DNA of 64,000 nucleotides from Pseudarthrobacter phenanthrenivorans Sphe3 (GCF_000189535.1 NC_015145.1:1116001-1180000), one strand, 5' to 3'. Counted from the stretch's first letter, positions 1 through 8,565 are shown. Translations and numbers: made by a program. Notes: generated by a model from the sequence alone, not told the origin.

Positions 1-70
1 GCCTGACTCCATTGACAAAAGCGCGTCCGTGCTTGGCCGGCACTCCGTTGTGGTCCTGAATGATTTCCAT
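1..70 (-). CDS. N-terminal fragment of an unidentified gene, cut by the left edge
   Basis: An ATG at 70 on the minus strand is preceded by GGAG about nine bases upstream and stays open for 23 codons to the window edge (MEIIQDHNGVPAKHGRAF...). It lies 47 bases behind the stop of the binding lipoprotein at 118-1272, so it probably belongs to the same leftward operon. The visible residues are too few to name a family. Confidence 0.55.
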   Translation of the reverse strand, partial: MEIIQDHNGVPAKHGRAFVNGVR

Positions 71-117
71 GATCTATAGCTCCATATTCTTTCGGGTACT
101 TCTAATGGGTGGTGGGA

Positions 118-1272
118 TTAAGAGCAGCCCTCGGTTGACGTGCAAATCTCGGTGAGCTGACTGGGGGGATCCTGGTGGTAGACCTGCTTCCAGGCATCGA
201 GGACGTTGTTCTGCAGAACCGGCACAGCCGGGAAGGCAAGCCAGTTGGGAGCGGTGCCTCCCAGGAGGACCTTTACGGCCATGTCGGCCTCGGCGAGCCC
301 CTGGTCATAGGGGACCTGGGCGCTGAGAGCTTTGATGTTCCCGCCGCTGGCAAGGTCAGCAGCCACATCAGATGCGATGTTGACCGCGGTGATCGGCATC
401 GTCTTGCCCTGGGCGCGCAGTGCCTGGTCGATGCCGACGGCCGGGACTTCCCACTCAGTGAACATTCCCTGGACATCCGGGTTGGCGGTAAGGAAGTTAC
501 CGGCGTCCTTGCCGGAATTAGCCGGATCGAGGAACTCGGCAACCTTGATCTTGATGTCGGGGCGGTTCTGCTTCATCCAGTCGACGAAGCCCTTCATGCG
601 TTCCTTCGTCACGAAGAAATCCACACCGAAGTCGAGGACGCCGACCGTACCGCCCTCGGGTATGTACTTGGCCAGCGCCTCCGCGCAAACCGCGCCGTTG
701 CCCTGGTTGTCCGAAGAGACCATGCCCTGGTAGTCCTTGGGGTACTCCAGCCCCGAGGGCACGTTATCCATCATGATGAGCTTGATGCCGGCAGCACCGA
801 TCTTGCGGTACGCCTCTGCCGTCGCTGTGTCGTCAACTGGGATGCTGATGATCGCGTCCGGCTTCAGCTGGATCATGTTCTCGATGCTGGACACTTGCTT
901 TTGGACGTCGAAGTTGGGATCGGCAACCCCTACGACCTCGGCGTCGTATTTCTTCAGTTGCTCGGTGATCCCCCGGACCTGCTCGGTGGACCACTCGATG
1001 TTCATGGTCTGCATGACGATGCCGACCCTGAACTTCTTCTGCTTGGCCTGGTTGACTTCGTCGTCGGTGAGCTTGATGTCCTCAAGGGTCCCGGACTTCA
1101 CGCCGTTAGGACCGAGGCCGACTATGTTCTCGGGCACCAGGTCTGCTGCTTTTACTTGGGCCAGCGGATTTTCGGCGCCATCAGACGCACTCCCGGTCTC
1201 GGAGGCACACCCTGACAGCAGCGAAGCCATCGTGGCCAAGGCAAGGGCCCCGGCGGTTACTGACTTTCTCAT
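118..1272 (-). CDS. CUT2-type sugar ABC transporter substrate-binding lipoprotein (paralogue 1)
   Basis: Type I periplasmic binding protein of the RbsB class, 384 aa, expected to be anchored outside the membrane and to deliver a sugar to a CUT2 permease. The start at 1272 is chosen because AAGGG precedes it and because the following residues form a lipoprotein signal (MRKSVTAGALALATMASLLSGC, lipobox LSGC). Later motifs such as DAIISIP, MMDNVPSG and VDFFVTKERMKGF align with the lipoprotein at 4854-6014, at roughly 40 per cent by eye. No ATPase or permease of its own is visible in the window. It follows the decayed short gene and a LacI gene on the same strand and is probably under the operators at 1698-1735. 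Confidence 0.88.
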   Translation of the reverse strand: MRKSVTAGALALATMASLLSGCASETGSASDGAENPLAQVKAADLVPENIVGLGPNGVKSGTLEDIKLTDDEVNQAKQKKFRVGIVMQTMNIEWSTEQVRGITEQLKKYDAEVVGVADPNFDVQKQVSSIENMIQLKPDAIISIPVDDTATAEAYRKIGAAGIKLIMMDNVPSGLEYPKDYQGMVSSDNQGNGAVCAEALAKYIPEGGTVGVLDFGVDFFVTKERMKGFVDWMKQNRPDIKIKVAEFLDPANSGKDAGNFLTANPDVQGMFTEWEVPAVGIDQALRAQGKTMPITAVNIASDVAADLASGGNIKALSAQVPYDQGLAEADMAVKVLLGGTAPNWLAFPAVPVLQNNVLDAWKQVYHQDPPSQLTEICTSTEGCS

Positions 1273-1380
1273 TCTCGTTTTCCCTTCAGTTGATGGACGG
1301 TGACCCCGCAGGTGCCTTTTGGGCATGACAGTTCACGGTGTGTGGTTGGTGCTGCTATTGGGTAAGTAAGGAGCGACGGC

Positions 1381-1664
1381 TCAGGCGAGGCCGGTCGCCA
1401 GAGCTTGGGGCAGTGGCGACAGGACGAGCCGTCCCGCGGCCGATGCTGCGTGAATGGCGGCAGCCTTGTTGAAGGCAGTCAAGAGGACGCCGATGACCGC
1501 TGTGGACGGTTGGGGCTGAAGACCCGAATGCCGGGTGAGACGTCGTTGCCCGTGCAGTTCTTCTCCGTGAGTAGTTCTTCGACGTGCGCCCAATGCCCTG
1601 CGCCCAGGTTGCGGCGTTCGACGTCGGAGGGGAGCGCGAGGGCCTGCAGGGTGTTTTCAGCCAC
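1381..1664 (-). pseudogene. Decayed copy of the unknown 160-aa gene at 4321-4803
   Basis: A GTG at 1664 with a good site (GGAAGGAG) begins a reading frame whose first residues parallel the intact gene on the other arm: ALALPSDVERRNLGAGHWAHVEELL against ALALDPSTGLRDVDRAQWAHLEELL (compare by columns). The frame is then lost. A second frame resumes with STAVIG (intact: SSAVIG) and jumps to KAAAIHAASAAGRLVLSP (intact: KAAALRTASAAGGLVLSP), ending at 1381. So there is one frameshift and a deletion of about 70 codons, corresponding to roughly residues 60-129 of the intact protein. Start, ribosome site and upstream operators are preserved, which points to recent decay after duplication. Confidence 0.85.
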
Positions 1665-1697
1665 TTTACGCTCCTTCCTCTTCATCGAGGGTTTTAC

Positions 1698-1735
1698 CGT
1701 GATCGTTTACGGTCTACCTATCGTGAACGTTTACG
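1698..1735 (-). promoter_or_regulatory. Two LacI-type operators upstream of the leftward arm
   Basis: Two sites resembling the CGTAAACGTTTACG palindrome lie between the LacI gene ending at 1785 and the decayed gene starting at 1664. On the plus strand they read CGTGATCGTTTACG (1698-1711) and CGTGAACGTTTACG (1722-1735), 24 bases apart centre to centre. They match the better-preserved sites at 4233-4289, so both arms probably answer to the same or both LacI proteins. Confidence 0.7.
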
Positions 1736-1784
1736 AAGAACGTGTCAAGGGTCACAAGGGAAGAAGTCTCAAGAAATTTCGAAG

Positions 1785-2855
1785 CTAATTGCGCAGGCTG
1801 CCGGCAGGGGCGGAGCTCATGCGGACCACCAGCGTAGGCGGGCTTGGGGCGCGATCGACCGCGCGGCCGTCGATTGCGCCCAGGAGAACTTCGATGCTGG
1901 CGTCAGCGAGAGTGCTGAAATCCTGACGGACGGTCGTCAGGGGAGGCAGGAAGTAGTCCGATCCCTCAATGTCGTCGAATCCTACGATGCTGACATCCTC
2001 CGGGACGCGCACACCTTTTTCGGCAAAGGCCCGGATTGCCCCCAAGGCGGTGTGATCGCTGGCGGCGACAATAGCCTGGGGAACGTTGCCCTCCTCAACC
2101 AGGCGCAGGCCCGTCTCGTAGGCCCATTTCGGACTCCAGTCGCCTTCAAGGCACAGTCCCGGGGGCAGGCCCGCATCCCGGAGGGCAGCCTCCCAGCCCC
2201 GCTTGCGGACGCGGCCATCGAACCAATCCGAGGAGCCTGCCAGATGGGCAATGTCGGTGTGACCGAGCTCGATGAGATGCTCGGTCGCCAAGCGTGCCCC
2301 CAACTCCTGGTTTTCGGAGTACGTGAAGACGTTTGGTGTGGCTGAGGCCCCCGCAGCGATCATTTCAACTGGAACCCGGACCGAGGCGCTCCAGACTGCC
2401 GATGCCATTGACACGATTGGTGCGATGACGATGATTCCGTCCACGCCGATGTCGTCCAACGTGTCCAACGCTTTCTGCACCGAGTCCTCGTAGGGCTCCT
2501 CGACTGTCACGACCGTAGTGGAGTAACCCTTCTTCCGGGCGGTGTTCTCGAGGGCCATCAGCGTCCCTACCGGTCCGAAGCGCGGCGAGCCGTCGGTGAG
2601 AATGCCAATGGACGTCGATCGGCTGGTCACCAGGGTGGTGGCTGCACGGTTGCGGCGATACCCGATGTCCTTGATGACCTGCAGCACCCTTTCACGGGTT
2701 GCAGCATTGACGTCCGGGGCATTGTTAAGGACCCGCGATACGGTCCCGTAGGAGACGCCTGCGATCTTTGCAACATCGGTGATTTTCGGCTTGCGGGGCG
2801 AAGGTGACTTGGGCGGTATTGCCTCGGCGTCTTGTTGCCTCACTACTCCTGCCAC
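1785..2855 (-). CDS. LacI family transcriptional regulator (paralogue 1)
   Basis: Sugar-responsive repressor, 356 aa. An N-terminal LacI helix-turn-helix is clear at about residues 25-50 (ITDVAKIAGVSYGTVSRVLN), followed by a hinge and a ribose-binding-like effector domain ending near GFDDIEGSDYFLPPLTTVRQD. The GTG start at 2855 has a strong site (GAGAGGAGG). It is very close along its whole length to the LacI gene at 3027-4109 (above 80 per cent by eye), most divergence being at the two ends. It lies immediately upstream of, and in the same direction as, the leftward sugar arm, which it probably controls through CGTAAACG-type sites. Confidence 0.93.
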   Translation of the reverse strand: MAGVVRQQDAEAIPPKSPSPRKPKITDVAKIAGVSYGTVSRVLNNAPDVNAATRERVLQVIKDIGYRRNRAATTLVTSRSTSIGILTDGSPRFGPVGTLMALENTARKKGYSTTVVTVEEPYEDSVQKALDTLDDIGVDGIIVIAPIVSMASAVWSASVRVPVEMIAAGASATPNVFTYSENQELGARLATEHLIELGHTDIAHLAGSSDWFDGRVRKRGWEAALRDAGLPPGLCLEGDWSPKWAYETGLRLVEEGNVPQAIVAASDHTALGAIRAFAEKGVRVPEDVSIVGFDDIEGSDYFLPPLTTVRQDFSTLADASIEVLLGAIDGRAVDRAPSPPTLVVRMSSAPAGSLRN

Positions 2856-3026
2856 GAACCCCCTCCTCTCTGCCTATCGATCCACGTGGGAAGGCTGGCT
2901 GCGTAGCCAAGCCTACAGACTCACGAACTGCAAGCTGCGACTATGTGGCATAGGAACCGCCGTGACCGGCAGCGGCGACGGCGGCACCCACCTCCGCGGC
3001 AGCACCAGCCTCCTGCGGTGAGTGGG

Positions 3027-4109
3027 CTATGGGGCCGCGGCGTCGCCTCGTTGCCCGGCGCGGGTGGCGCTGTTACGCACAACAAGGGTCGGTGGGATGG
3101 GCGTGCGGTCCACGTCCCGTCCTTCCATCGCCCCAAGTAGCACTTCCATGCTCATAAGCGCCAGGGCGTTGAAGTCCTGCCGCACGGTGGTCAGCGGCGG
3201 GAGGAAGTAATCCGATCCTTCAATATCGTCAAAGCCTACGATGCTGACATCGTCCGGGACGCGGACGCCGTTTTCGGCGAAGGCGCGTATGACCCCCAGG
3301 GCAGTGTGGTCGCTGGCGGCAAAGATGGCCTGGGGGACCCTGTTTTCCCGGACGAGCCGGAGGCCGGTCTCATAGGCCCACCGGGGGCTCCAGTCACCTT
3401 CCAGGCACAGCCCGGGCTTGAGCCCGGCATCGCGGAGCGTGGCCTCCCAGCCGCGCTTGCGCACCCGTCCGTCGAACCAGTCCATGGAGCCGGCGAGGTG
3501 GGCGATATCCGTGTGGCCCAGATCGATAAGGTGCTGGGTGGCCAGCCGTGACCCGAGTTCCTGGTTTTCGGAATATGTGAAGACGTTCGGAGTCGATGAT
3601 GCTCCGGCCGCGATCATCTCCACCGGCACACGGAATGACGCATTCCAGACGGCCGCTGCCATCTCCACCAGAGGGGCAATGACAATAATTCCCCCCACGC
3701 CGGTATCGTCCAGGGTGTCCAGGGCTGCCTGCACGGACTCTTCGTCGGGTTTCTCGACACTGATGACGGTTGTGGCGTAGCCCTTCTTGCGGGCGACGTT
3801 CTCAAGGGCCATGAGTGTCCCCATAGGGCCGAACCGCGGGGAGCCGTCGGAGAGGATGCCGATGGAAGTCGACCGGCTGGTGACCAGCGCGGTGGCTGCC
3901 CTGTTCCGGCGGTATCCGATGTCCTTGATGACCTGCAGAACCCGCTGGCGCGTTGCCGCGCTCACGTCCGGTGCGTCATTGAGTACCCGAGAGACTGTTC
4001 CAAAGGAGACCCCGGCTACCTGGGCCACATCGTTAATAGTGGGCTTCCGGCGCAGCGGAGCATCGGGTAGCTTCTCGTTCGCCTCAGGGGGAACCGCCAT
4101 GCCTGCCAC
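3027..4109 (-). CDS. LacI family transcriptional regulator (paralogue 2)
   Basis: 360-aa LacI repressor with helix-turn-helix TINDVAQVAGVSFGTVSRVLN and the same effector-domain motifs as its neighbour at 1785-2855. The GTG start at 4109 is preferred to the longer frame to 4187 because AGGAGA precedes it and because the paralogue starts with the same GTG GCA GG. It is transcribed away from the rightward sugar operon starting at 4321, the standard position for the repressor of that operon. Tandem arrangement with paralogue 1 indicates local duplication. The effector is unknown; the operon content suggests the imported sugar or its oxidised product. Confidence 0.93.
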   Translation of the reverse strand: MAGMAVPPEANEKLPDAPLRRKPTINDVAQVAGVSFGTVSRVLNDAPDVSAATRQRVLQVIKDIGYRRNRAATALVTSRSTSIGILSDGSPRFGPMGTLMALENVARKKGYATTVISVEKPDEESVQAALDTLDDTGVGGIIVIAPLVEMAAAVWNASFRVPVEMIAAGASSTPNVFTYSENQELGSRLATQHLIDLGHTDIAHLAGSMDWFDGRVRKRGWEATLRDAGLKPGLCLEGDWSPRWAYETGLRLVRENRVPQAIFAASDHTALGVIRAFAENGVRVPDDVSIVGFDDIEGSDYFLPPLTTVRQDFNALALMSMEVLLGAMEGRDVDRTPIPPTLVVRNSATRAGQRGDAAAP

Positions 4110-4218
4110 GTTCTCTCCTGTCTTGCACCTCCCGGACCGAACCAGTGGGTTCCGTGCGCTTCCAATCTTACGTCTGTCCGCTGTCATAGCGGGCCCAAAA
4201 ACTCTCGTTCTGTGATGC

Positions 4219-4248
4219 TTGACACCCTCGCCCGTAAACGTTTACGAT
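4219..4248 (+). promoter_or_regulatory. Sigma-70-type promoter of the rightward sugar operon
   Basis: TTGACA at 4219-4224 and TACGAT at 4243-4248 are separated by 18 bases. The -10 element overlaps the right half of the first operator (4233-4246), the usual geometry for LacI repression by blocking RNA polymerase. The first coding start is about 70 bases downstream. Confidence 0.7.
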
Positions 4249-4289
4249 GGTGTCCGTAAACGTTTACGATTGTCTCGTCAACGCTTACG
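4233..4289 (+). promoter_or_regulatory. Array of three LacI operators
   Basis: Two perfect CGTAAACGTTTACG palindromes lie at 4233-4246 and 4255-4268, and a degenerate third (CGTCAACGCTTACG) at 4276-4289. Centres are 22 and 21 bases apart, two helical turns, so repressor dimers would sit on one face of the DNA. The core matches the known LacI/GalR family operator pattern with a central CG. The array lies between lacI paralogue 2 and the unknown 160-aa gene. Confidence 0.82.
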
Positions 4290-4320
4290 GAGCTAGCGCT
4301 TTCATGGAGAAAGGAGCGGG

Positions 4321-4803
4321 ATGGCTGACAGCATCGTCTACGCACTCGCGCTCGATCCCAGCACCGGGCTTCGAGATGTCGACCGGGCGCAGTGGGCACA
4401 TTTGGAAGAGCTCCTGAAGGATACGGCGCCAACGGATCTCGCAGCCGCTGTCAGCGCCTTCGTCTCCGCCGGTTCCTCGGCCGTCATCGGAATCTTCGAT
4501 GGCAACTCCCTTTGGGCAAGCCTGGTTGTTTCTTTGGACAACTCCGGCGCACCCGAGTACGTATCCACCATTGACGGCCCGGTGGCCCAGTCGGGCGGGG
4601 AAATGGCCAAAGCCGCAGGCGAAGCCGTGCGGTGGGTCCAGGCCCATCTAGGGCCCTGTTCGCTGGGCCTTTTCGTCGATAGAGGGCATGCGGAGGCGCT
4701 CCTGAGAGCTTCAGACAAAGCCGCAGCCCTACGCACAGCCTCGGCAGCCGGGGGACTCGTCCTCTCGCCGGTTCCCCCCGCCCTGGCAATAGCGCTCGCC
4801 TGA
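4321..4803 (+). CDS. Unknown 160-aa protein, first gene of the CUT2 sugar operon
   Basis: I do not recognise the family. The protein has no signal peptide or membrane segment and is Ala-rich and acidic to neutral. An N-terminal segment (about 1-35, ending WAHLEELLK), a small central beta-like stretch (SSAVIGIFDG... WASLVVSL) and a helical C-terminal third (RASDKAAALRTASAAG, then LVLSPVPPALAIALA) can be seen. The ATG at 4321 follows AAAGGAG. It sits directly behind the LacI operators and 50 bases before the binding lipoprotein, so it is co-transcribed with sugar uptake. A decayed homologue holds the same place on the other arm (1381-1664), showing that the gene belongs to the module. A cytoplasmic accessory or sugar-modifying role is conceivable but not shown. 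Confidence 0.85.
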   Translation: MADSIVYALALDPSTGLRDVDRAQWAHLEELLKDTAPTDLAAAVSAFVSAGSSAVIGIFDGNSLWASLVVSLDNSGAPEYVSTIDGPVAQSGGEMAKAAGEAVRWVQAHLGPCSLGLFVDRGHAEALLRASDKAAALRTASAAGGLVLSPVPPALAIALA

Positions 4804-4853
4804 TCCACCACAGGCATCCACCCCATCCATCCACCCAAAAGCACTGGAGAACA

Positions 4854-6014
4854 ATGATGATCCGCAGGCTTCCCATCGTGGCCCTGGCCGCAGCCCTGTC
4901 ACTTTCCCTTGCATCCTGCAGCAGTTCAACAACGGCAACATCAAACGCCCCCGACGCCGGTGTGTCCGAGAAGGCCCAGCAGGCCCTCGACAAGATCAAG
5001 GGGCAGGTCCTGAGCAAGGGCCCCAACGGCGAGACGCCCTCGCCGGCGTCCGTCGCGGATCTGACTCCCGAGGAGATCGAGAAGGTCAAGGGTCTCAACG
5101 CCAAAGCCGCAATCGTGATGCACTATGGCGGCAACGACTGGGCCAACGCCCAGGTGAACGGGCTCAAGAGCGAATTCGAAAAGCTCGGGGTCAAGGTCAT
5201 CGCCACCACCGACGCGAACTTCAAGCCGGACAAGCAGGTCTCGGACATCGAGACTGTCATGACGCAGGATCCGGACATCATCGTTTCCATCCCCACGGAC
5301 CCCGTGGCCACCGCCTCCGCGTACAAGAAGGCCGCCGAAGCGGGCACGAAGCTCGTCTTCATGGACAACATTCCCCAAGGACTGACCGCCGGCAAGGACT
5401 ACGTCTCTGTTGTTTCCGCTGACAACTACGGCAACGGCGTCGTCTCTGCGCACCAGATGGCAAAAGCGCTTGGGGGCAAGGGCAAGATCGGCCTCGTCTT
5501 CCACCAGGCTGACTTCTTCGTCACCAAGCAGCGCTATGACGGCTTCAAGGAAACCATCACCAAGGAATACCCGGACATCCAGATCGTCGAGGAAAAGGGT
5601 ATTGCCGGGCCGGACTTCGCTGGAGACGCCCAGGCTGCCGCCAACGCAATGCTTAGCAAGTACCCTGACCTGGCCGGAATCTGGGCCGTGTGGGATGTCC
5701 CCGCAGAGGGTGTCATGGCTGCCGCCCGCGCCGCCGGCCGCCCGGACCTGAAGATCGCCACGGAGGACCTCGGCAAGAATGTCGCCATCGCCCTGGCCAA
5801 GGACGAACTCATCGTCGGCCTCGGAGCACAGGTTCCGTTCGACCAGGGTGTGACAGAGGCACGGCTGGCTGCCGGCGCGCTCATCGGCAAGGAAGCACCC
5901 GCCTACGTGGCGCTGAGCGCCCTCCCGGTGGACCACTCCAACGTCCTGGAAGCCTGGAAGCAGGTCTACCACGAGGATGCCCCGAAGGACATCCAGGACT
6001 CCTACAAGCAGTAG
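4854..6014 (+). CDS. CUT2-type sugar ABC transporter substrate-binding lipoprotein (paralogue 2)
   Basis: 386-aa RbsB-class binding protein with an N-terminal lipoprotein signal (RRLPIVALAAALSLSLASC, lipobox LASC) and a Ser-rich tether. The ATG at 4854 follows GGAG. The two-lobe fold is marked by IVMHYGGNDWANAQVNG near the first strand, DIIVSIPTDP, FMDNIPQG and a hinge-proximal VPFDQGV. It is the first transport gene of a complete CUT2 set (ATPase at 6070, permease at 7582). Homology to the lipoprotein at 118-1272 is clear, but the two have diverged enough that ligand preference may differ. Confidence 0.93.
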   Translation: MMIRRLPIVALAAALSLSLASCSSSTTATSNAPDAGVSEKAQQALDKIKGQVLSKGPNGETPSPASVADLTPEEIEKVKGLNAKAAIVMHYGGNDWANAQVNGLKSEFEKLGVKVIATTDANFKPDKQVSDIETVMTQDPDIIVSIPTDPVATASAYKKAAEAGTKLVFMDNIPQGLTAGKDYVSVVSADNYGNGVVSAHQMAKALGGKGKIGLVFHQADFFVTKQRYDGFKETITKEYPDIQIVEEKGIAGPDFAGDAQAAANAMLSKYPDLAGIWAVWDVPAEGVMAAARAAGRPDLKIATEDLGKNVAIALAKDELIVGLGAQVPFDQGVTEARLAAGALIGKEAPAYVALSALPVDHSNVLEAWKQVYHEDAPKDIQDSYKQ

Positions 6015-6069
6015 CCAAGACCCGACGGCGCGGGGGTCCCAACCCCCGCGCCACTCCGAAAGGGCAACC

Positions 6070-7578
6070 ATGAACACCGCAGACAATGTCGTCGAAATGC
6101 GCTCGATCTCCAAGGGCTTCAACGGCGTTTCCGTGCTGAAGGACGTCAGCTTCGACGTCCGGAAGGGCGAGGTCCACGCACTCGCCGGCGGCAATGGCGC
6201 CGGGAAGTCCACGCTCATGAAGATCCTCCAGGGTGTGTACCAAGCAGACGCTGGAGAGATCCTCATAGGCGGGAAGCCAGCCGCCATCAACTCGATCCAG
6301 GACGCAAAGGCCGCCGGGATCGGGATGGTCTTCCAGGAATTCAGCCTGGTACCGAGCCTGACCGTTGCACAGAACATCTTCCTCGCTGCCGAACCGCTCG
6401 GCAGGGGCGGGCTCATCGACGACCGCACCGCGGTGAAACGGGCCAGGGAGGTCTTCTCCGAGATGGAGGTCGACGTCGACCCCCGCGCGGAGGTCTCCCG
6501 GCTCGGAACTGCCTACTGGCAGCTGACCGAGATCGCCAAGGCCCTGGCACAGAACGCCCAGGTCCTGATCATGGACGAACCCACTGCCAGCCTGGCCCGG
6601 CACGAGTCCGAGGCGCTCTTCGAACTGATCGACCGCCTCAAGCAGCGCGGCATTTCGATCATCTACATCTCGCACCGCATGGACGAGGTGTACCGGCTGG
6701 CGGACCGGATCACCATCCTTCGCGATGGCCGCCACCTCCTCACCGCGCCTCTGACGGACGTAACTCCCGAGCAGATCGTCGAAGGCATCGTGGGCAAGAA
6801 GATCGAAGGCCAGCTCTCCTACCGGGAGCGGGACCACGTGGCCCACGACGGCGCGCCGCTGCTGGAAGTCCGCGGGCTTAACGCCGGGAACCGGGTGCGG
6901 GACGTTTCCTTCACGCTCCGGCCCGGCGAAATCCTCGGCCTGGCAGGGCTGATGGGAAGCGGACGCACCGAGCTGGCCCGAGCCCTCTTCGGCATAGACA
7001 AAGTGGACAGCGGTGACGTCCTCCTGCGGGGCAAGAAGGTCAACCTTGCCTCGCCACAGCAGGCCATCAACGCCGGCGTCGCCCTCATCCCGGAGGACCG
7101 CAGGGCCCAAGGCCTCGTCCTGGAGCACTCCGTCCAAGACAACCTGCTCCTGCCGCTGCTCGGACAGATCCAGCGGGGACCACTCCTGGACGGCGGCAAA
7201 GGCAAGGAATTGTCCTCCTCCCTTATCAAGCGTTTCGCAGTCAAGGTGGCCCACCCCAACCGCCCGGTGCGGCTCCTCTCGGGCGGCAACCAGCAGAAGG
7301 TGGTTATCGCCAAATGGCTGGGCACCGATCCGGACATCCTGATCCTGGATGAGCCCACGGCCGGCGTGGACATCGGCACCAAAAGCGAAATCCTGGACAT
7401 GATCCGGGAGCTGGCCAGTGCAGGCAAGGCCGTCATCGTCATCTCCTCCGAGTATCCCGAACTACTCGCGGTCAGCGACCGCGTCCTCGTCCTCAAGGAC
7501 GGCTCCATCATCCGCGACATTCCCCGCAGCGAGATCGCTGACGAGGAATATCTCCAACTTGCAGTCCAGGGAGTCTGA
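6070..7578 (+). CDS. CUT2 sugar ABC transporter ATP-binding protein (RbsA-like, two NBDs)
   Basis: 502-aa energy-coupling subunit with two fused nucleotide-binding domains, the usual length for RbsA/XylG/MglA proteins. The first domain has Walker A GGNGAGKST and Walker B VLIMDEPTASL. The second has the usual degenerate Walker A (GLMGSGRTE), signature LSGGNQQKV and LILDEPTAGVD. The start at 6070 (ATG after GAAAGG) is preferred to an upstream in-frame start that overlaps the lipoprotein gene and lacks homology. It is followed after three bases by the permease gene. Confidence 0.95.
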   Translation: MNTADNVVEMRSISKGFNGVSVLKDVSFDVRKGEVHALAGGNGAGKSTLMKILQGVYQADAGEILIGGKPAAINSIQDAKAAGIGMVFQEFSLVPSLTVAQNIFLAAEPLGRGGLIDDRTAVKRAREVFSEMEVDVDPRAEVSRLGTAYWQLTEIAKALAQNAQVLIMDEPTASLARHESEALFELIDRLKQRGISIIYISHRMDEVYRLADRITILRDGRHLLTAPLTDVTPEQIVEGIVGKKIEGQLSYRERDHVAHDGAPLLEVRGLNAGNRVRDVSFTLRPGEILGLAGLMGSGRTELARALFGIDKVDSGDVLLRGKKVNLASPQQAINAGVALIPEDRRAQGLVLEHSVQDNLLLPLLGQIQRGPLLDGGKGKELSSSLIKRFAVKVAHPNRPVRLLSGGNQQKVVIAKWLGTDPDILILDEPTAGVDIGTKSEILDMIRELASAGKAVIVISSEYPELLAVSDRVLVLKDGSIIRDIPRSEIADEEYLQLAVQGV

Positions 7579-7581
7579 ACA

Positions 7582-8565
7582 GTGAGCAAGGCAAACACCA
7601 TCGCGCCCCGGGACACCGCGGCCCGCAATTTCGGCACCGTCCTGAAAGAACTCGACTGGCGGCGCTACGTCATCTACATCGGCTTCGTCGTCGTCTTCAT
7701 CTTCTTCGCCATCCTGCTGCGCGACCAGGGCTTCCTGTCGCCCAACAACCTGCTGAACATCTTCCGGCAGACGGCCACCATCACCGTCATCGCCGTCGGC
7801 ATGACCTATGTGATCGCATGTGCGGAGATCGACCTGAGCGTCGGATCCGTGGCCGGTCTCTCCAGCGTCTGCACCGCGATGGCGCTGTCCCAGTTTGGCC
7901 TGGTCCCCGGGATCCTGGCGGGCCTCGCCGTCGGACTGGTGGTCGGATCAATCAATGGCGCGCTTGTCAGCCTCCTCGGCATCCCGTCCTTCCTGGTGAC
8001 GCTCGGCATGCTGGGGATAGCAGTGGGCGTCGCCCAATGGATCACCGCCTCGGCGCCCCAGCCGATCCTGAACGACACCTTCAACATGCTGTTCGGATCC
8101 GGCAACTTCGGCCCCGTTCCAGGGCTGGTGGTCTGGAGTGCAATCTTTGTTGCCATCGGCGCCGTCGTACTGAACCGCACCCGGTTCGGCCGCCAGGTCC
8201 TGGCCACGGGAGGCAACCGCAACGCCGCGGACTTCACCGGCATCAACACCAAGCGCATCAAATTCCAGGTCCTCCTGATCTCGGCCATGGCGGCAAGCGT
8301 CGCCGGCATGCTCTACGCCGGCCGCCTCCAGTCCGGACGGTTCCAGTGGGGATCGGGAGACGAACTCTCCGCAATCGCCGCCGTCATCCTGGGTGGAACC
8401 AGTCTCTTCGGCGGATTCGGCTCCATCATCGGCACCCTCTTCGGCGCCCTGCTGATCGGCCTGATCAACAACGGGCTGATCCTCGCCGGACTCGACAGCA
8501 GCCAGCAGCAGGTTGTCCGCGGCGCCATCATCATCCTGGCCGTCGCCATGGCCCGGAAGAAATAG
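7582..8565 (+). CDS. CUT2 sugar ABC transporter permease
   Basis: 327-aa polytopic membrane protein of the RbsC class (BPD_transp_2) with about 8-10 hydrophobic segments and the diagnostic cytoplasmic loop EIDLSVGS. The start is GTG at 7582, three bases past the ATPase stop. A short hydrophilic N-terminus (about 35 residues) precedes the first membrane helix. It would form the homodimeric channel with the ATPase at 6070-7578 and take substrate from the lipoprotein at 4854-6014. Confidence 0.95.
   Translation: MSKANTIAPRDTAARNFGTVLKELDWRRYVIYIGFVVVFIFFAILLRDQGFLSPNNLLNIFRQTATITVIAVGMTYVIACAEIDLSVGSVAGLSSVCTAMALSQFGLVPGILAGLAVGLVVGSINGALVSLLGIPSFLVTLGMLGIAVGVAQWITASAPQPILNDTFNMLFGSGNFGPVPGLVVWSAIFVAIGAVVLNRTRFGRQVLATGGNRNAADFTGINTKRIKFQVLLISAMAASVAGMLYAGRLQSGRFQWGSGDELSAIAAVILGGTSLFGGFGSIIGTLFGALLIGLINNGLILAGLDSSQQQVVRGAIIILAVAMARKK

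Noticed and set aside
4941..7254. Minus-strand open frames opposite the lipoprotein and ATPase genes
   Set aside because: Val/Leu/Asp/Gly-biased shadow translations without domains; the plus strand is certain.
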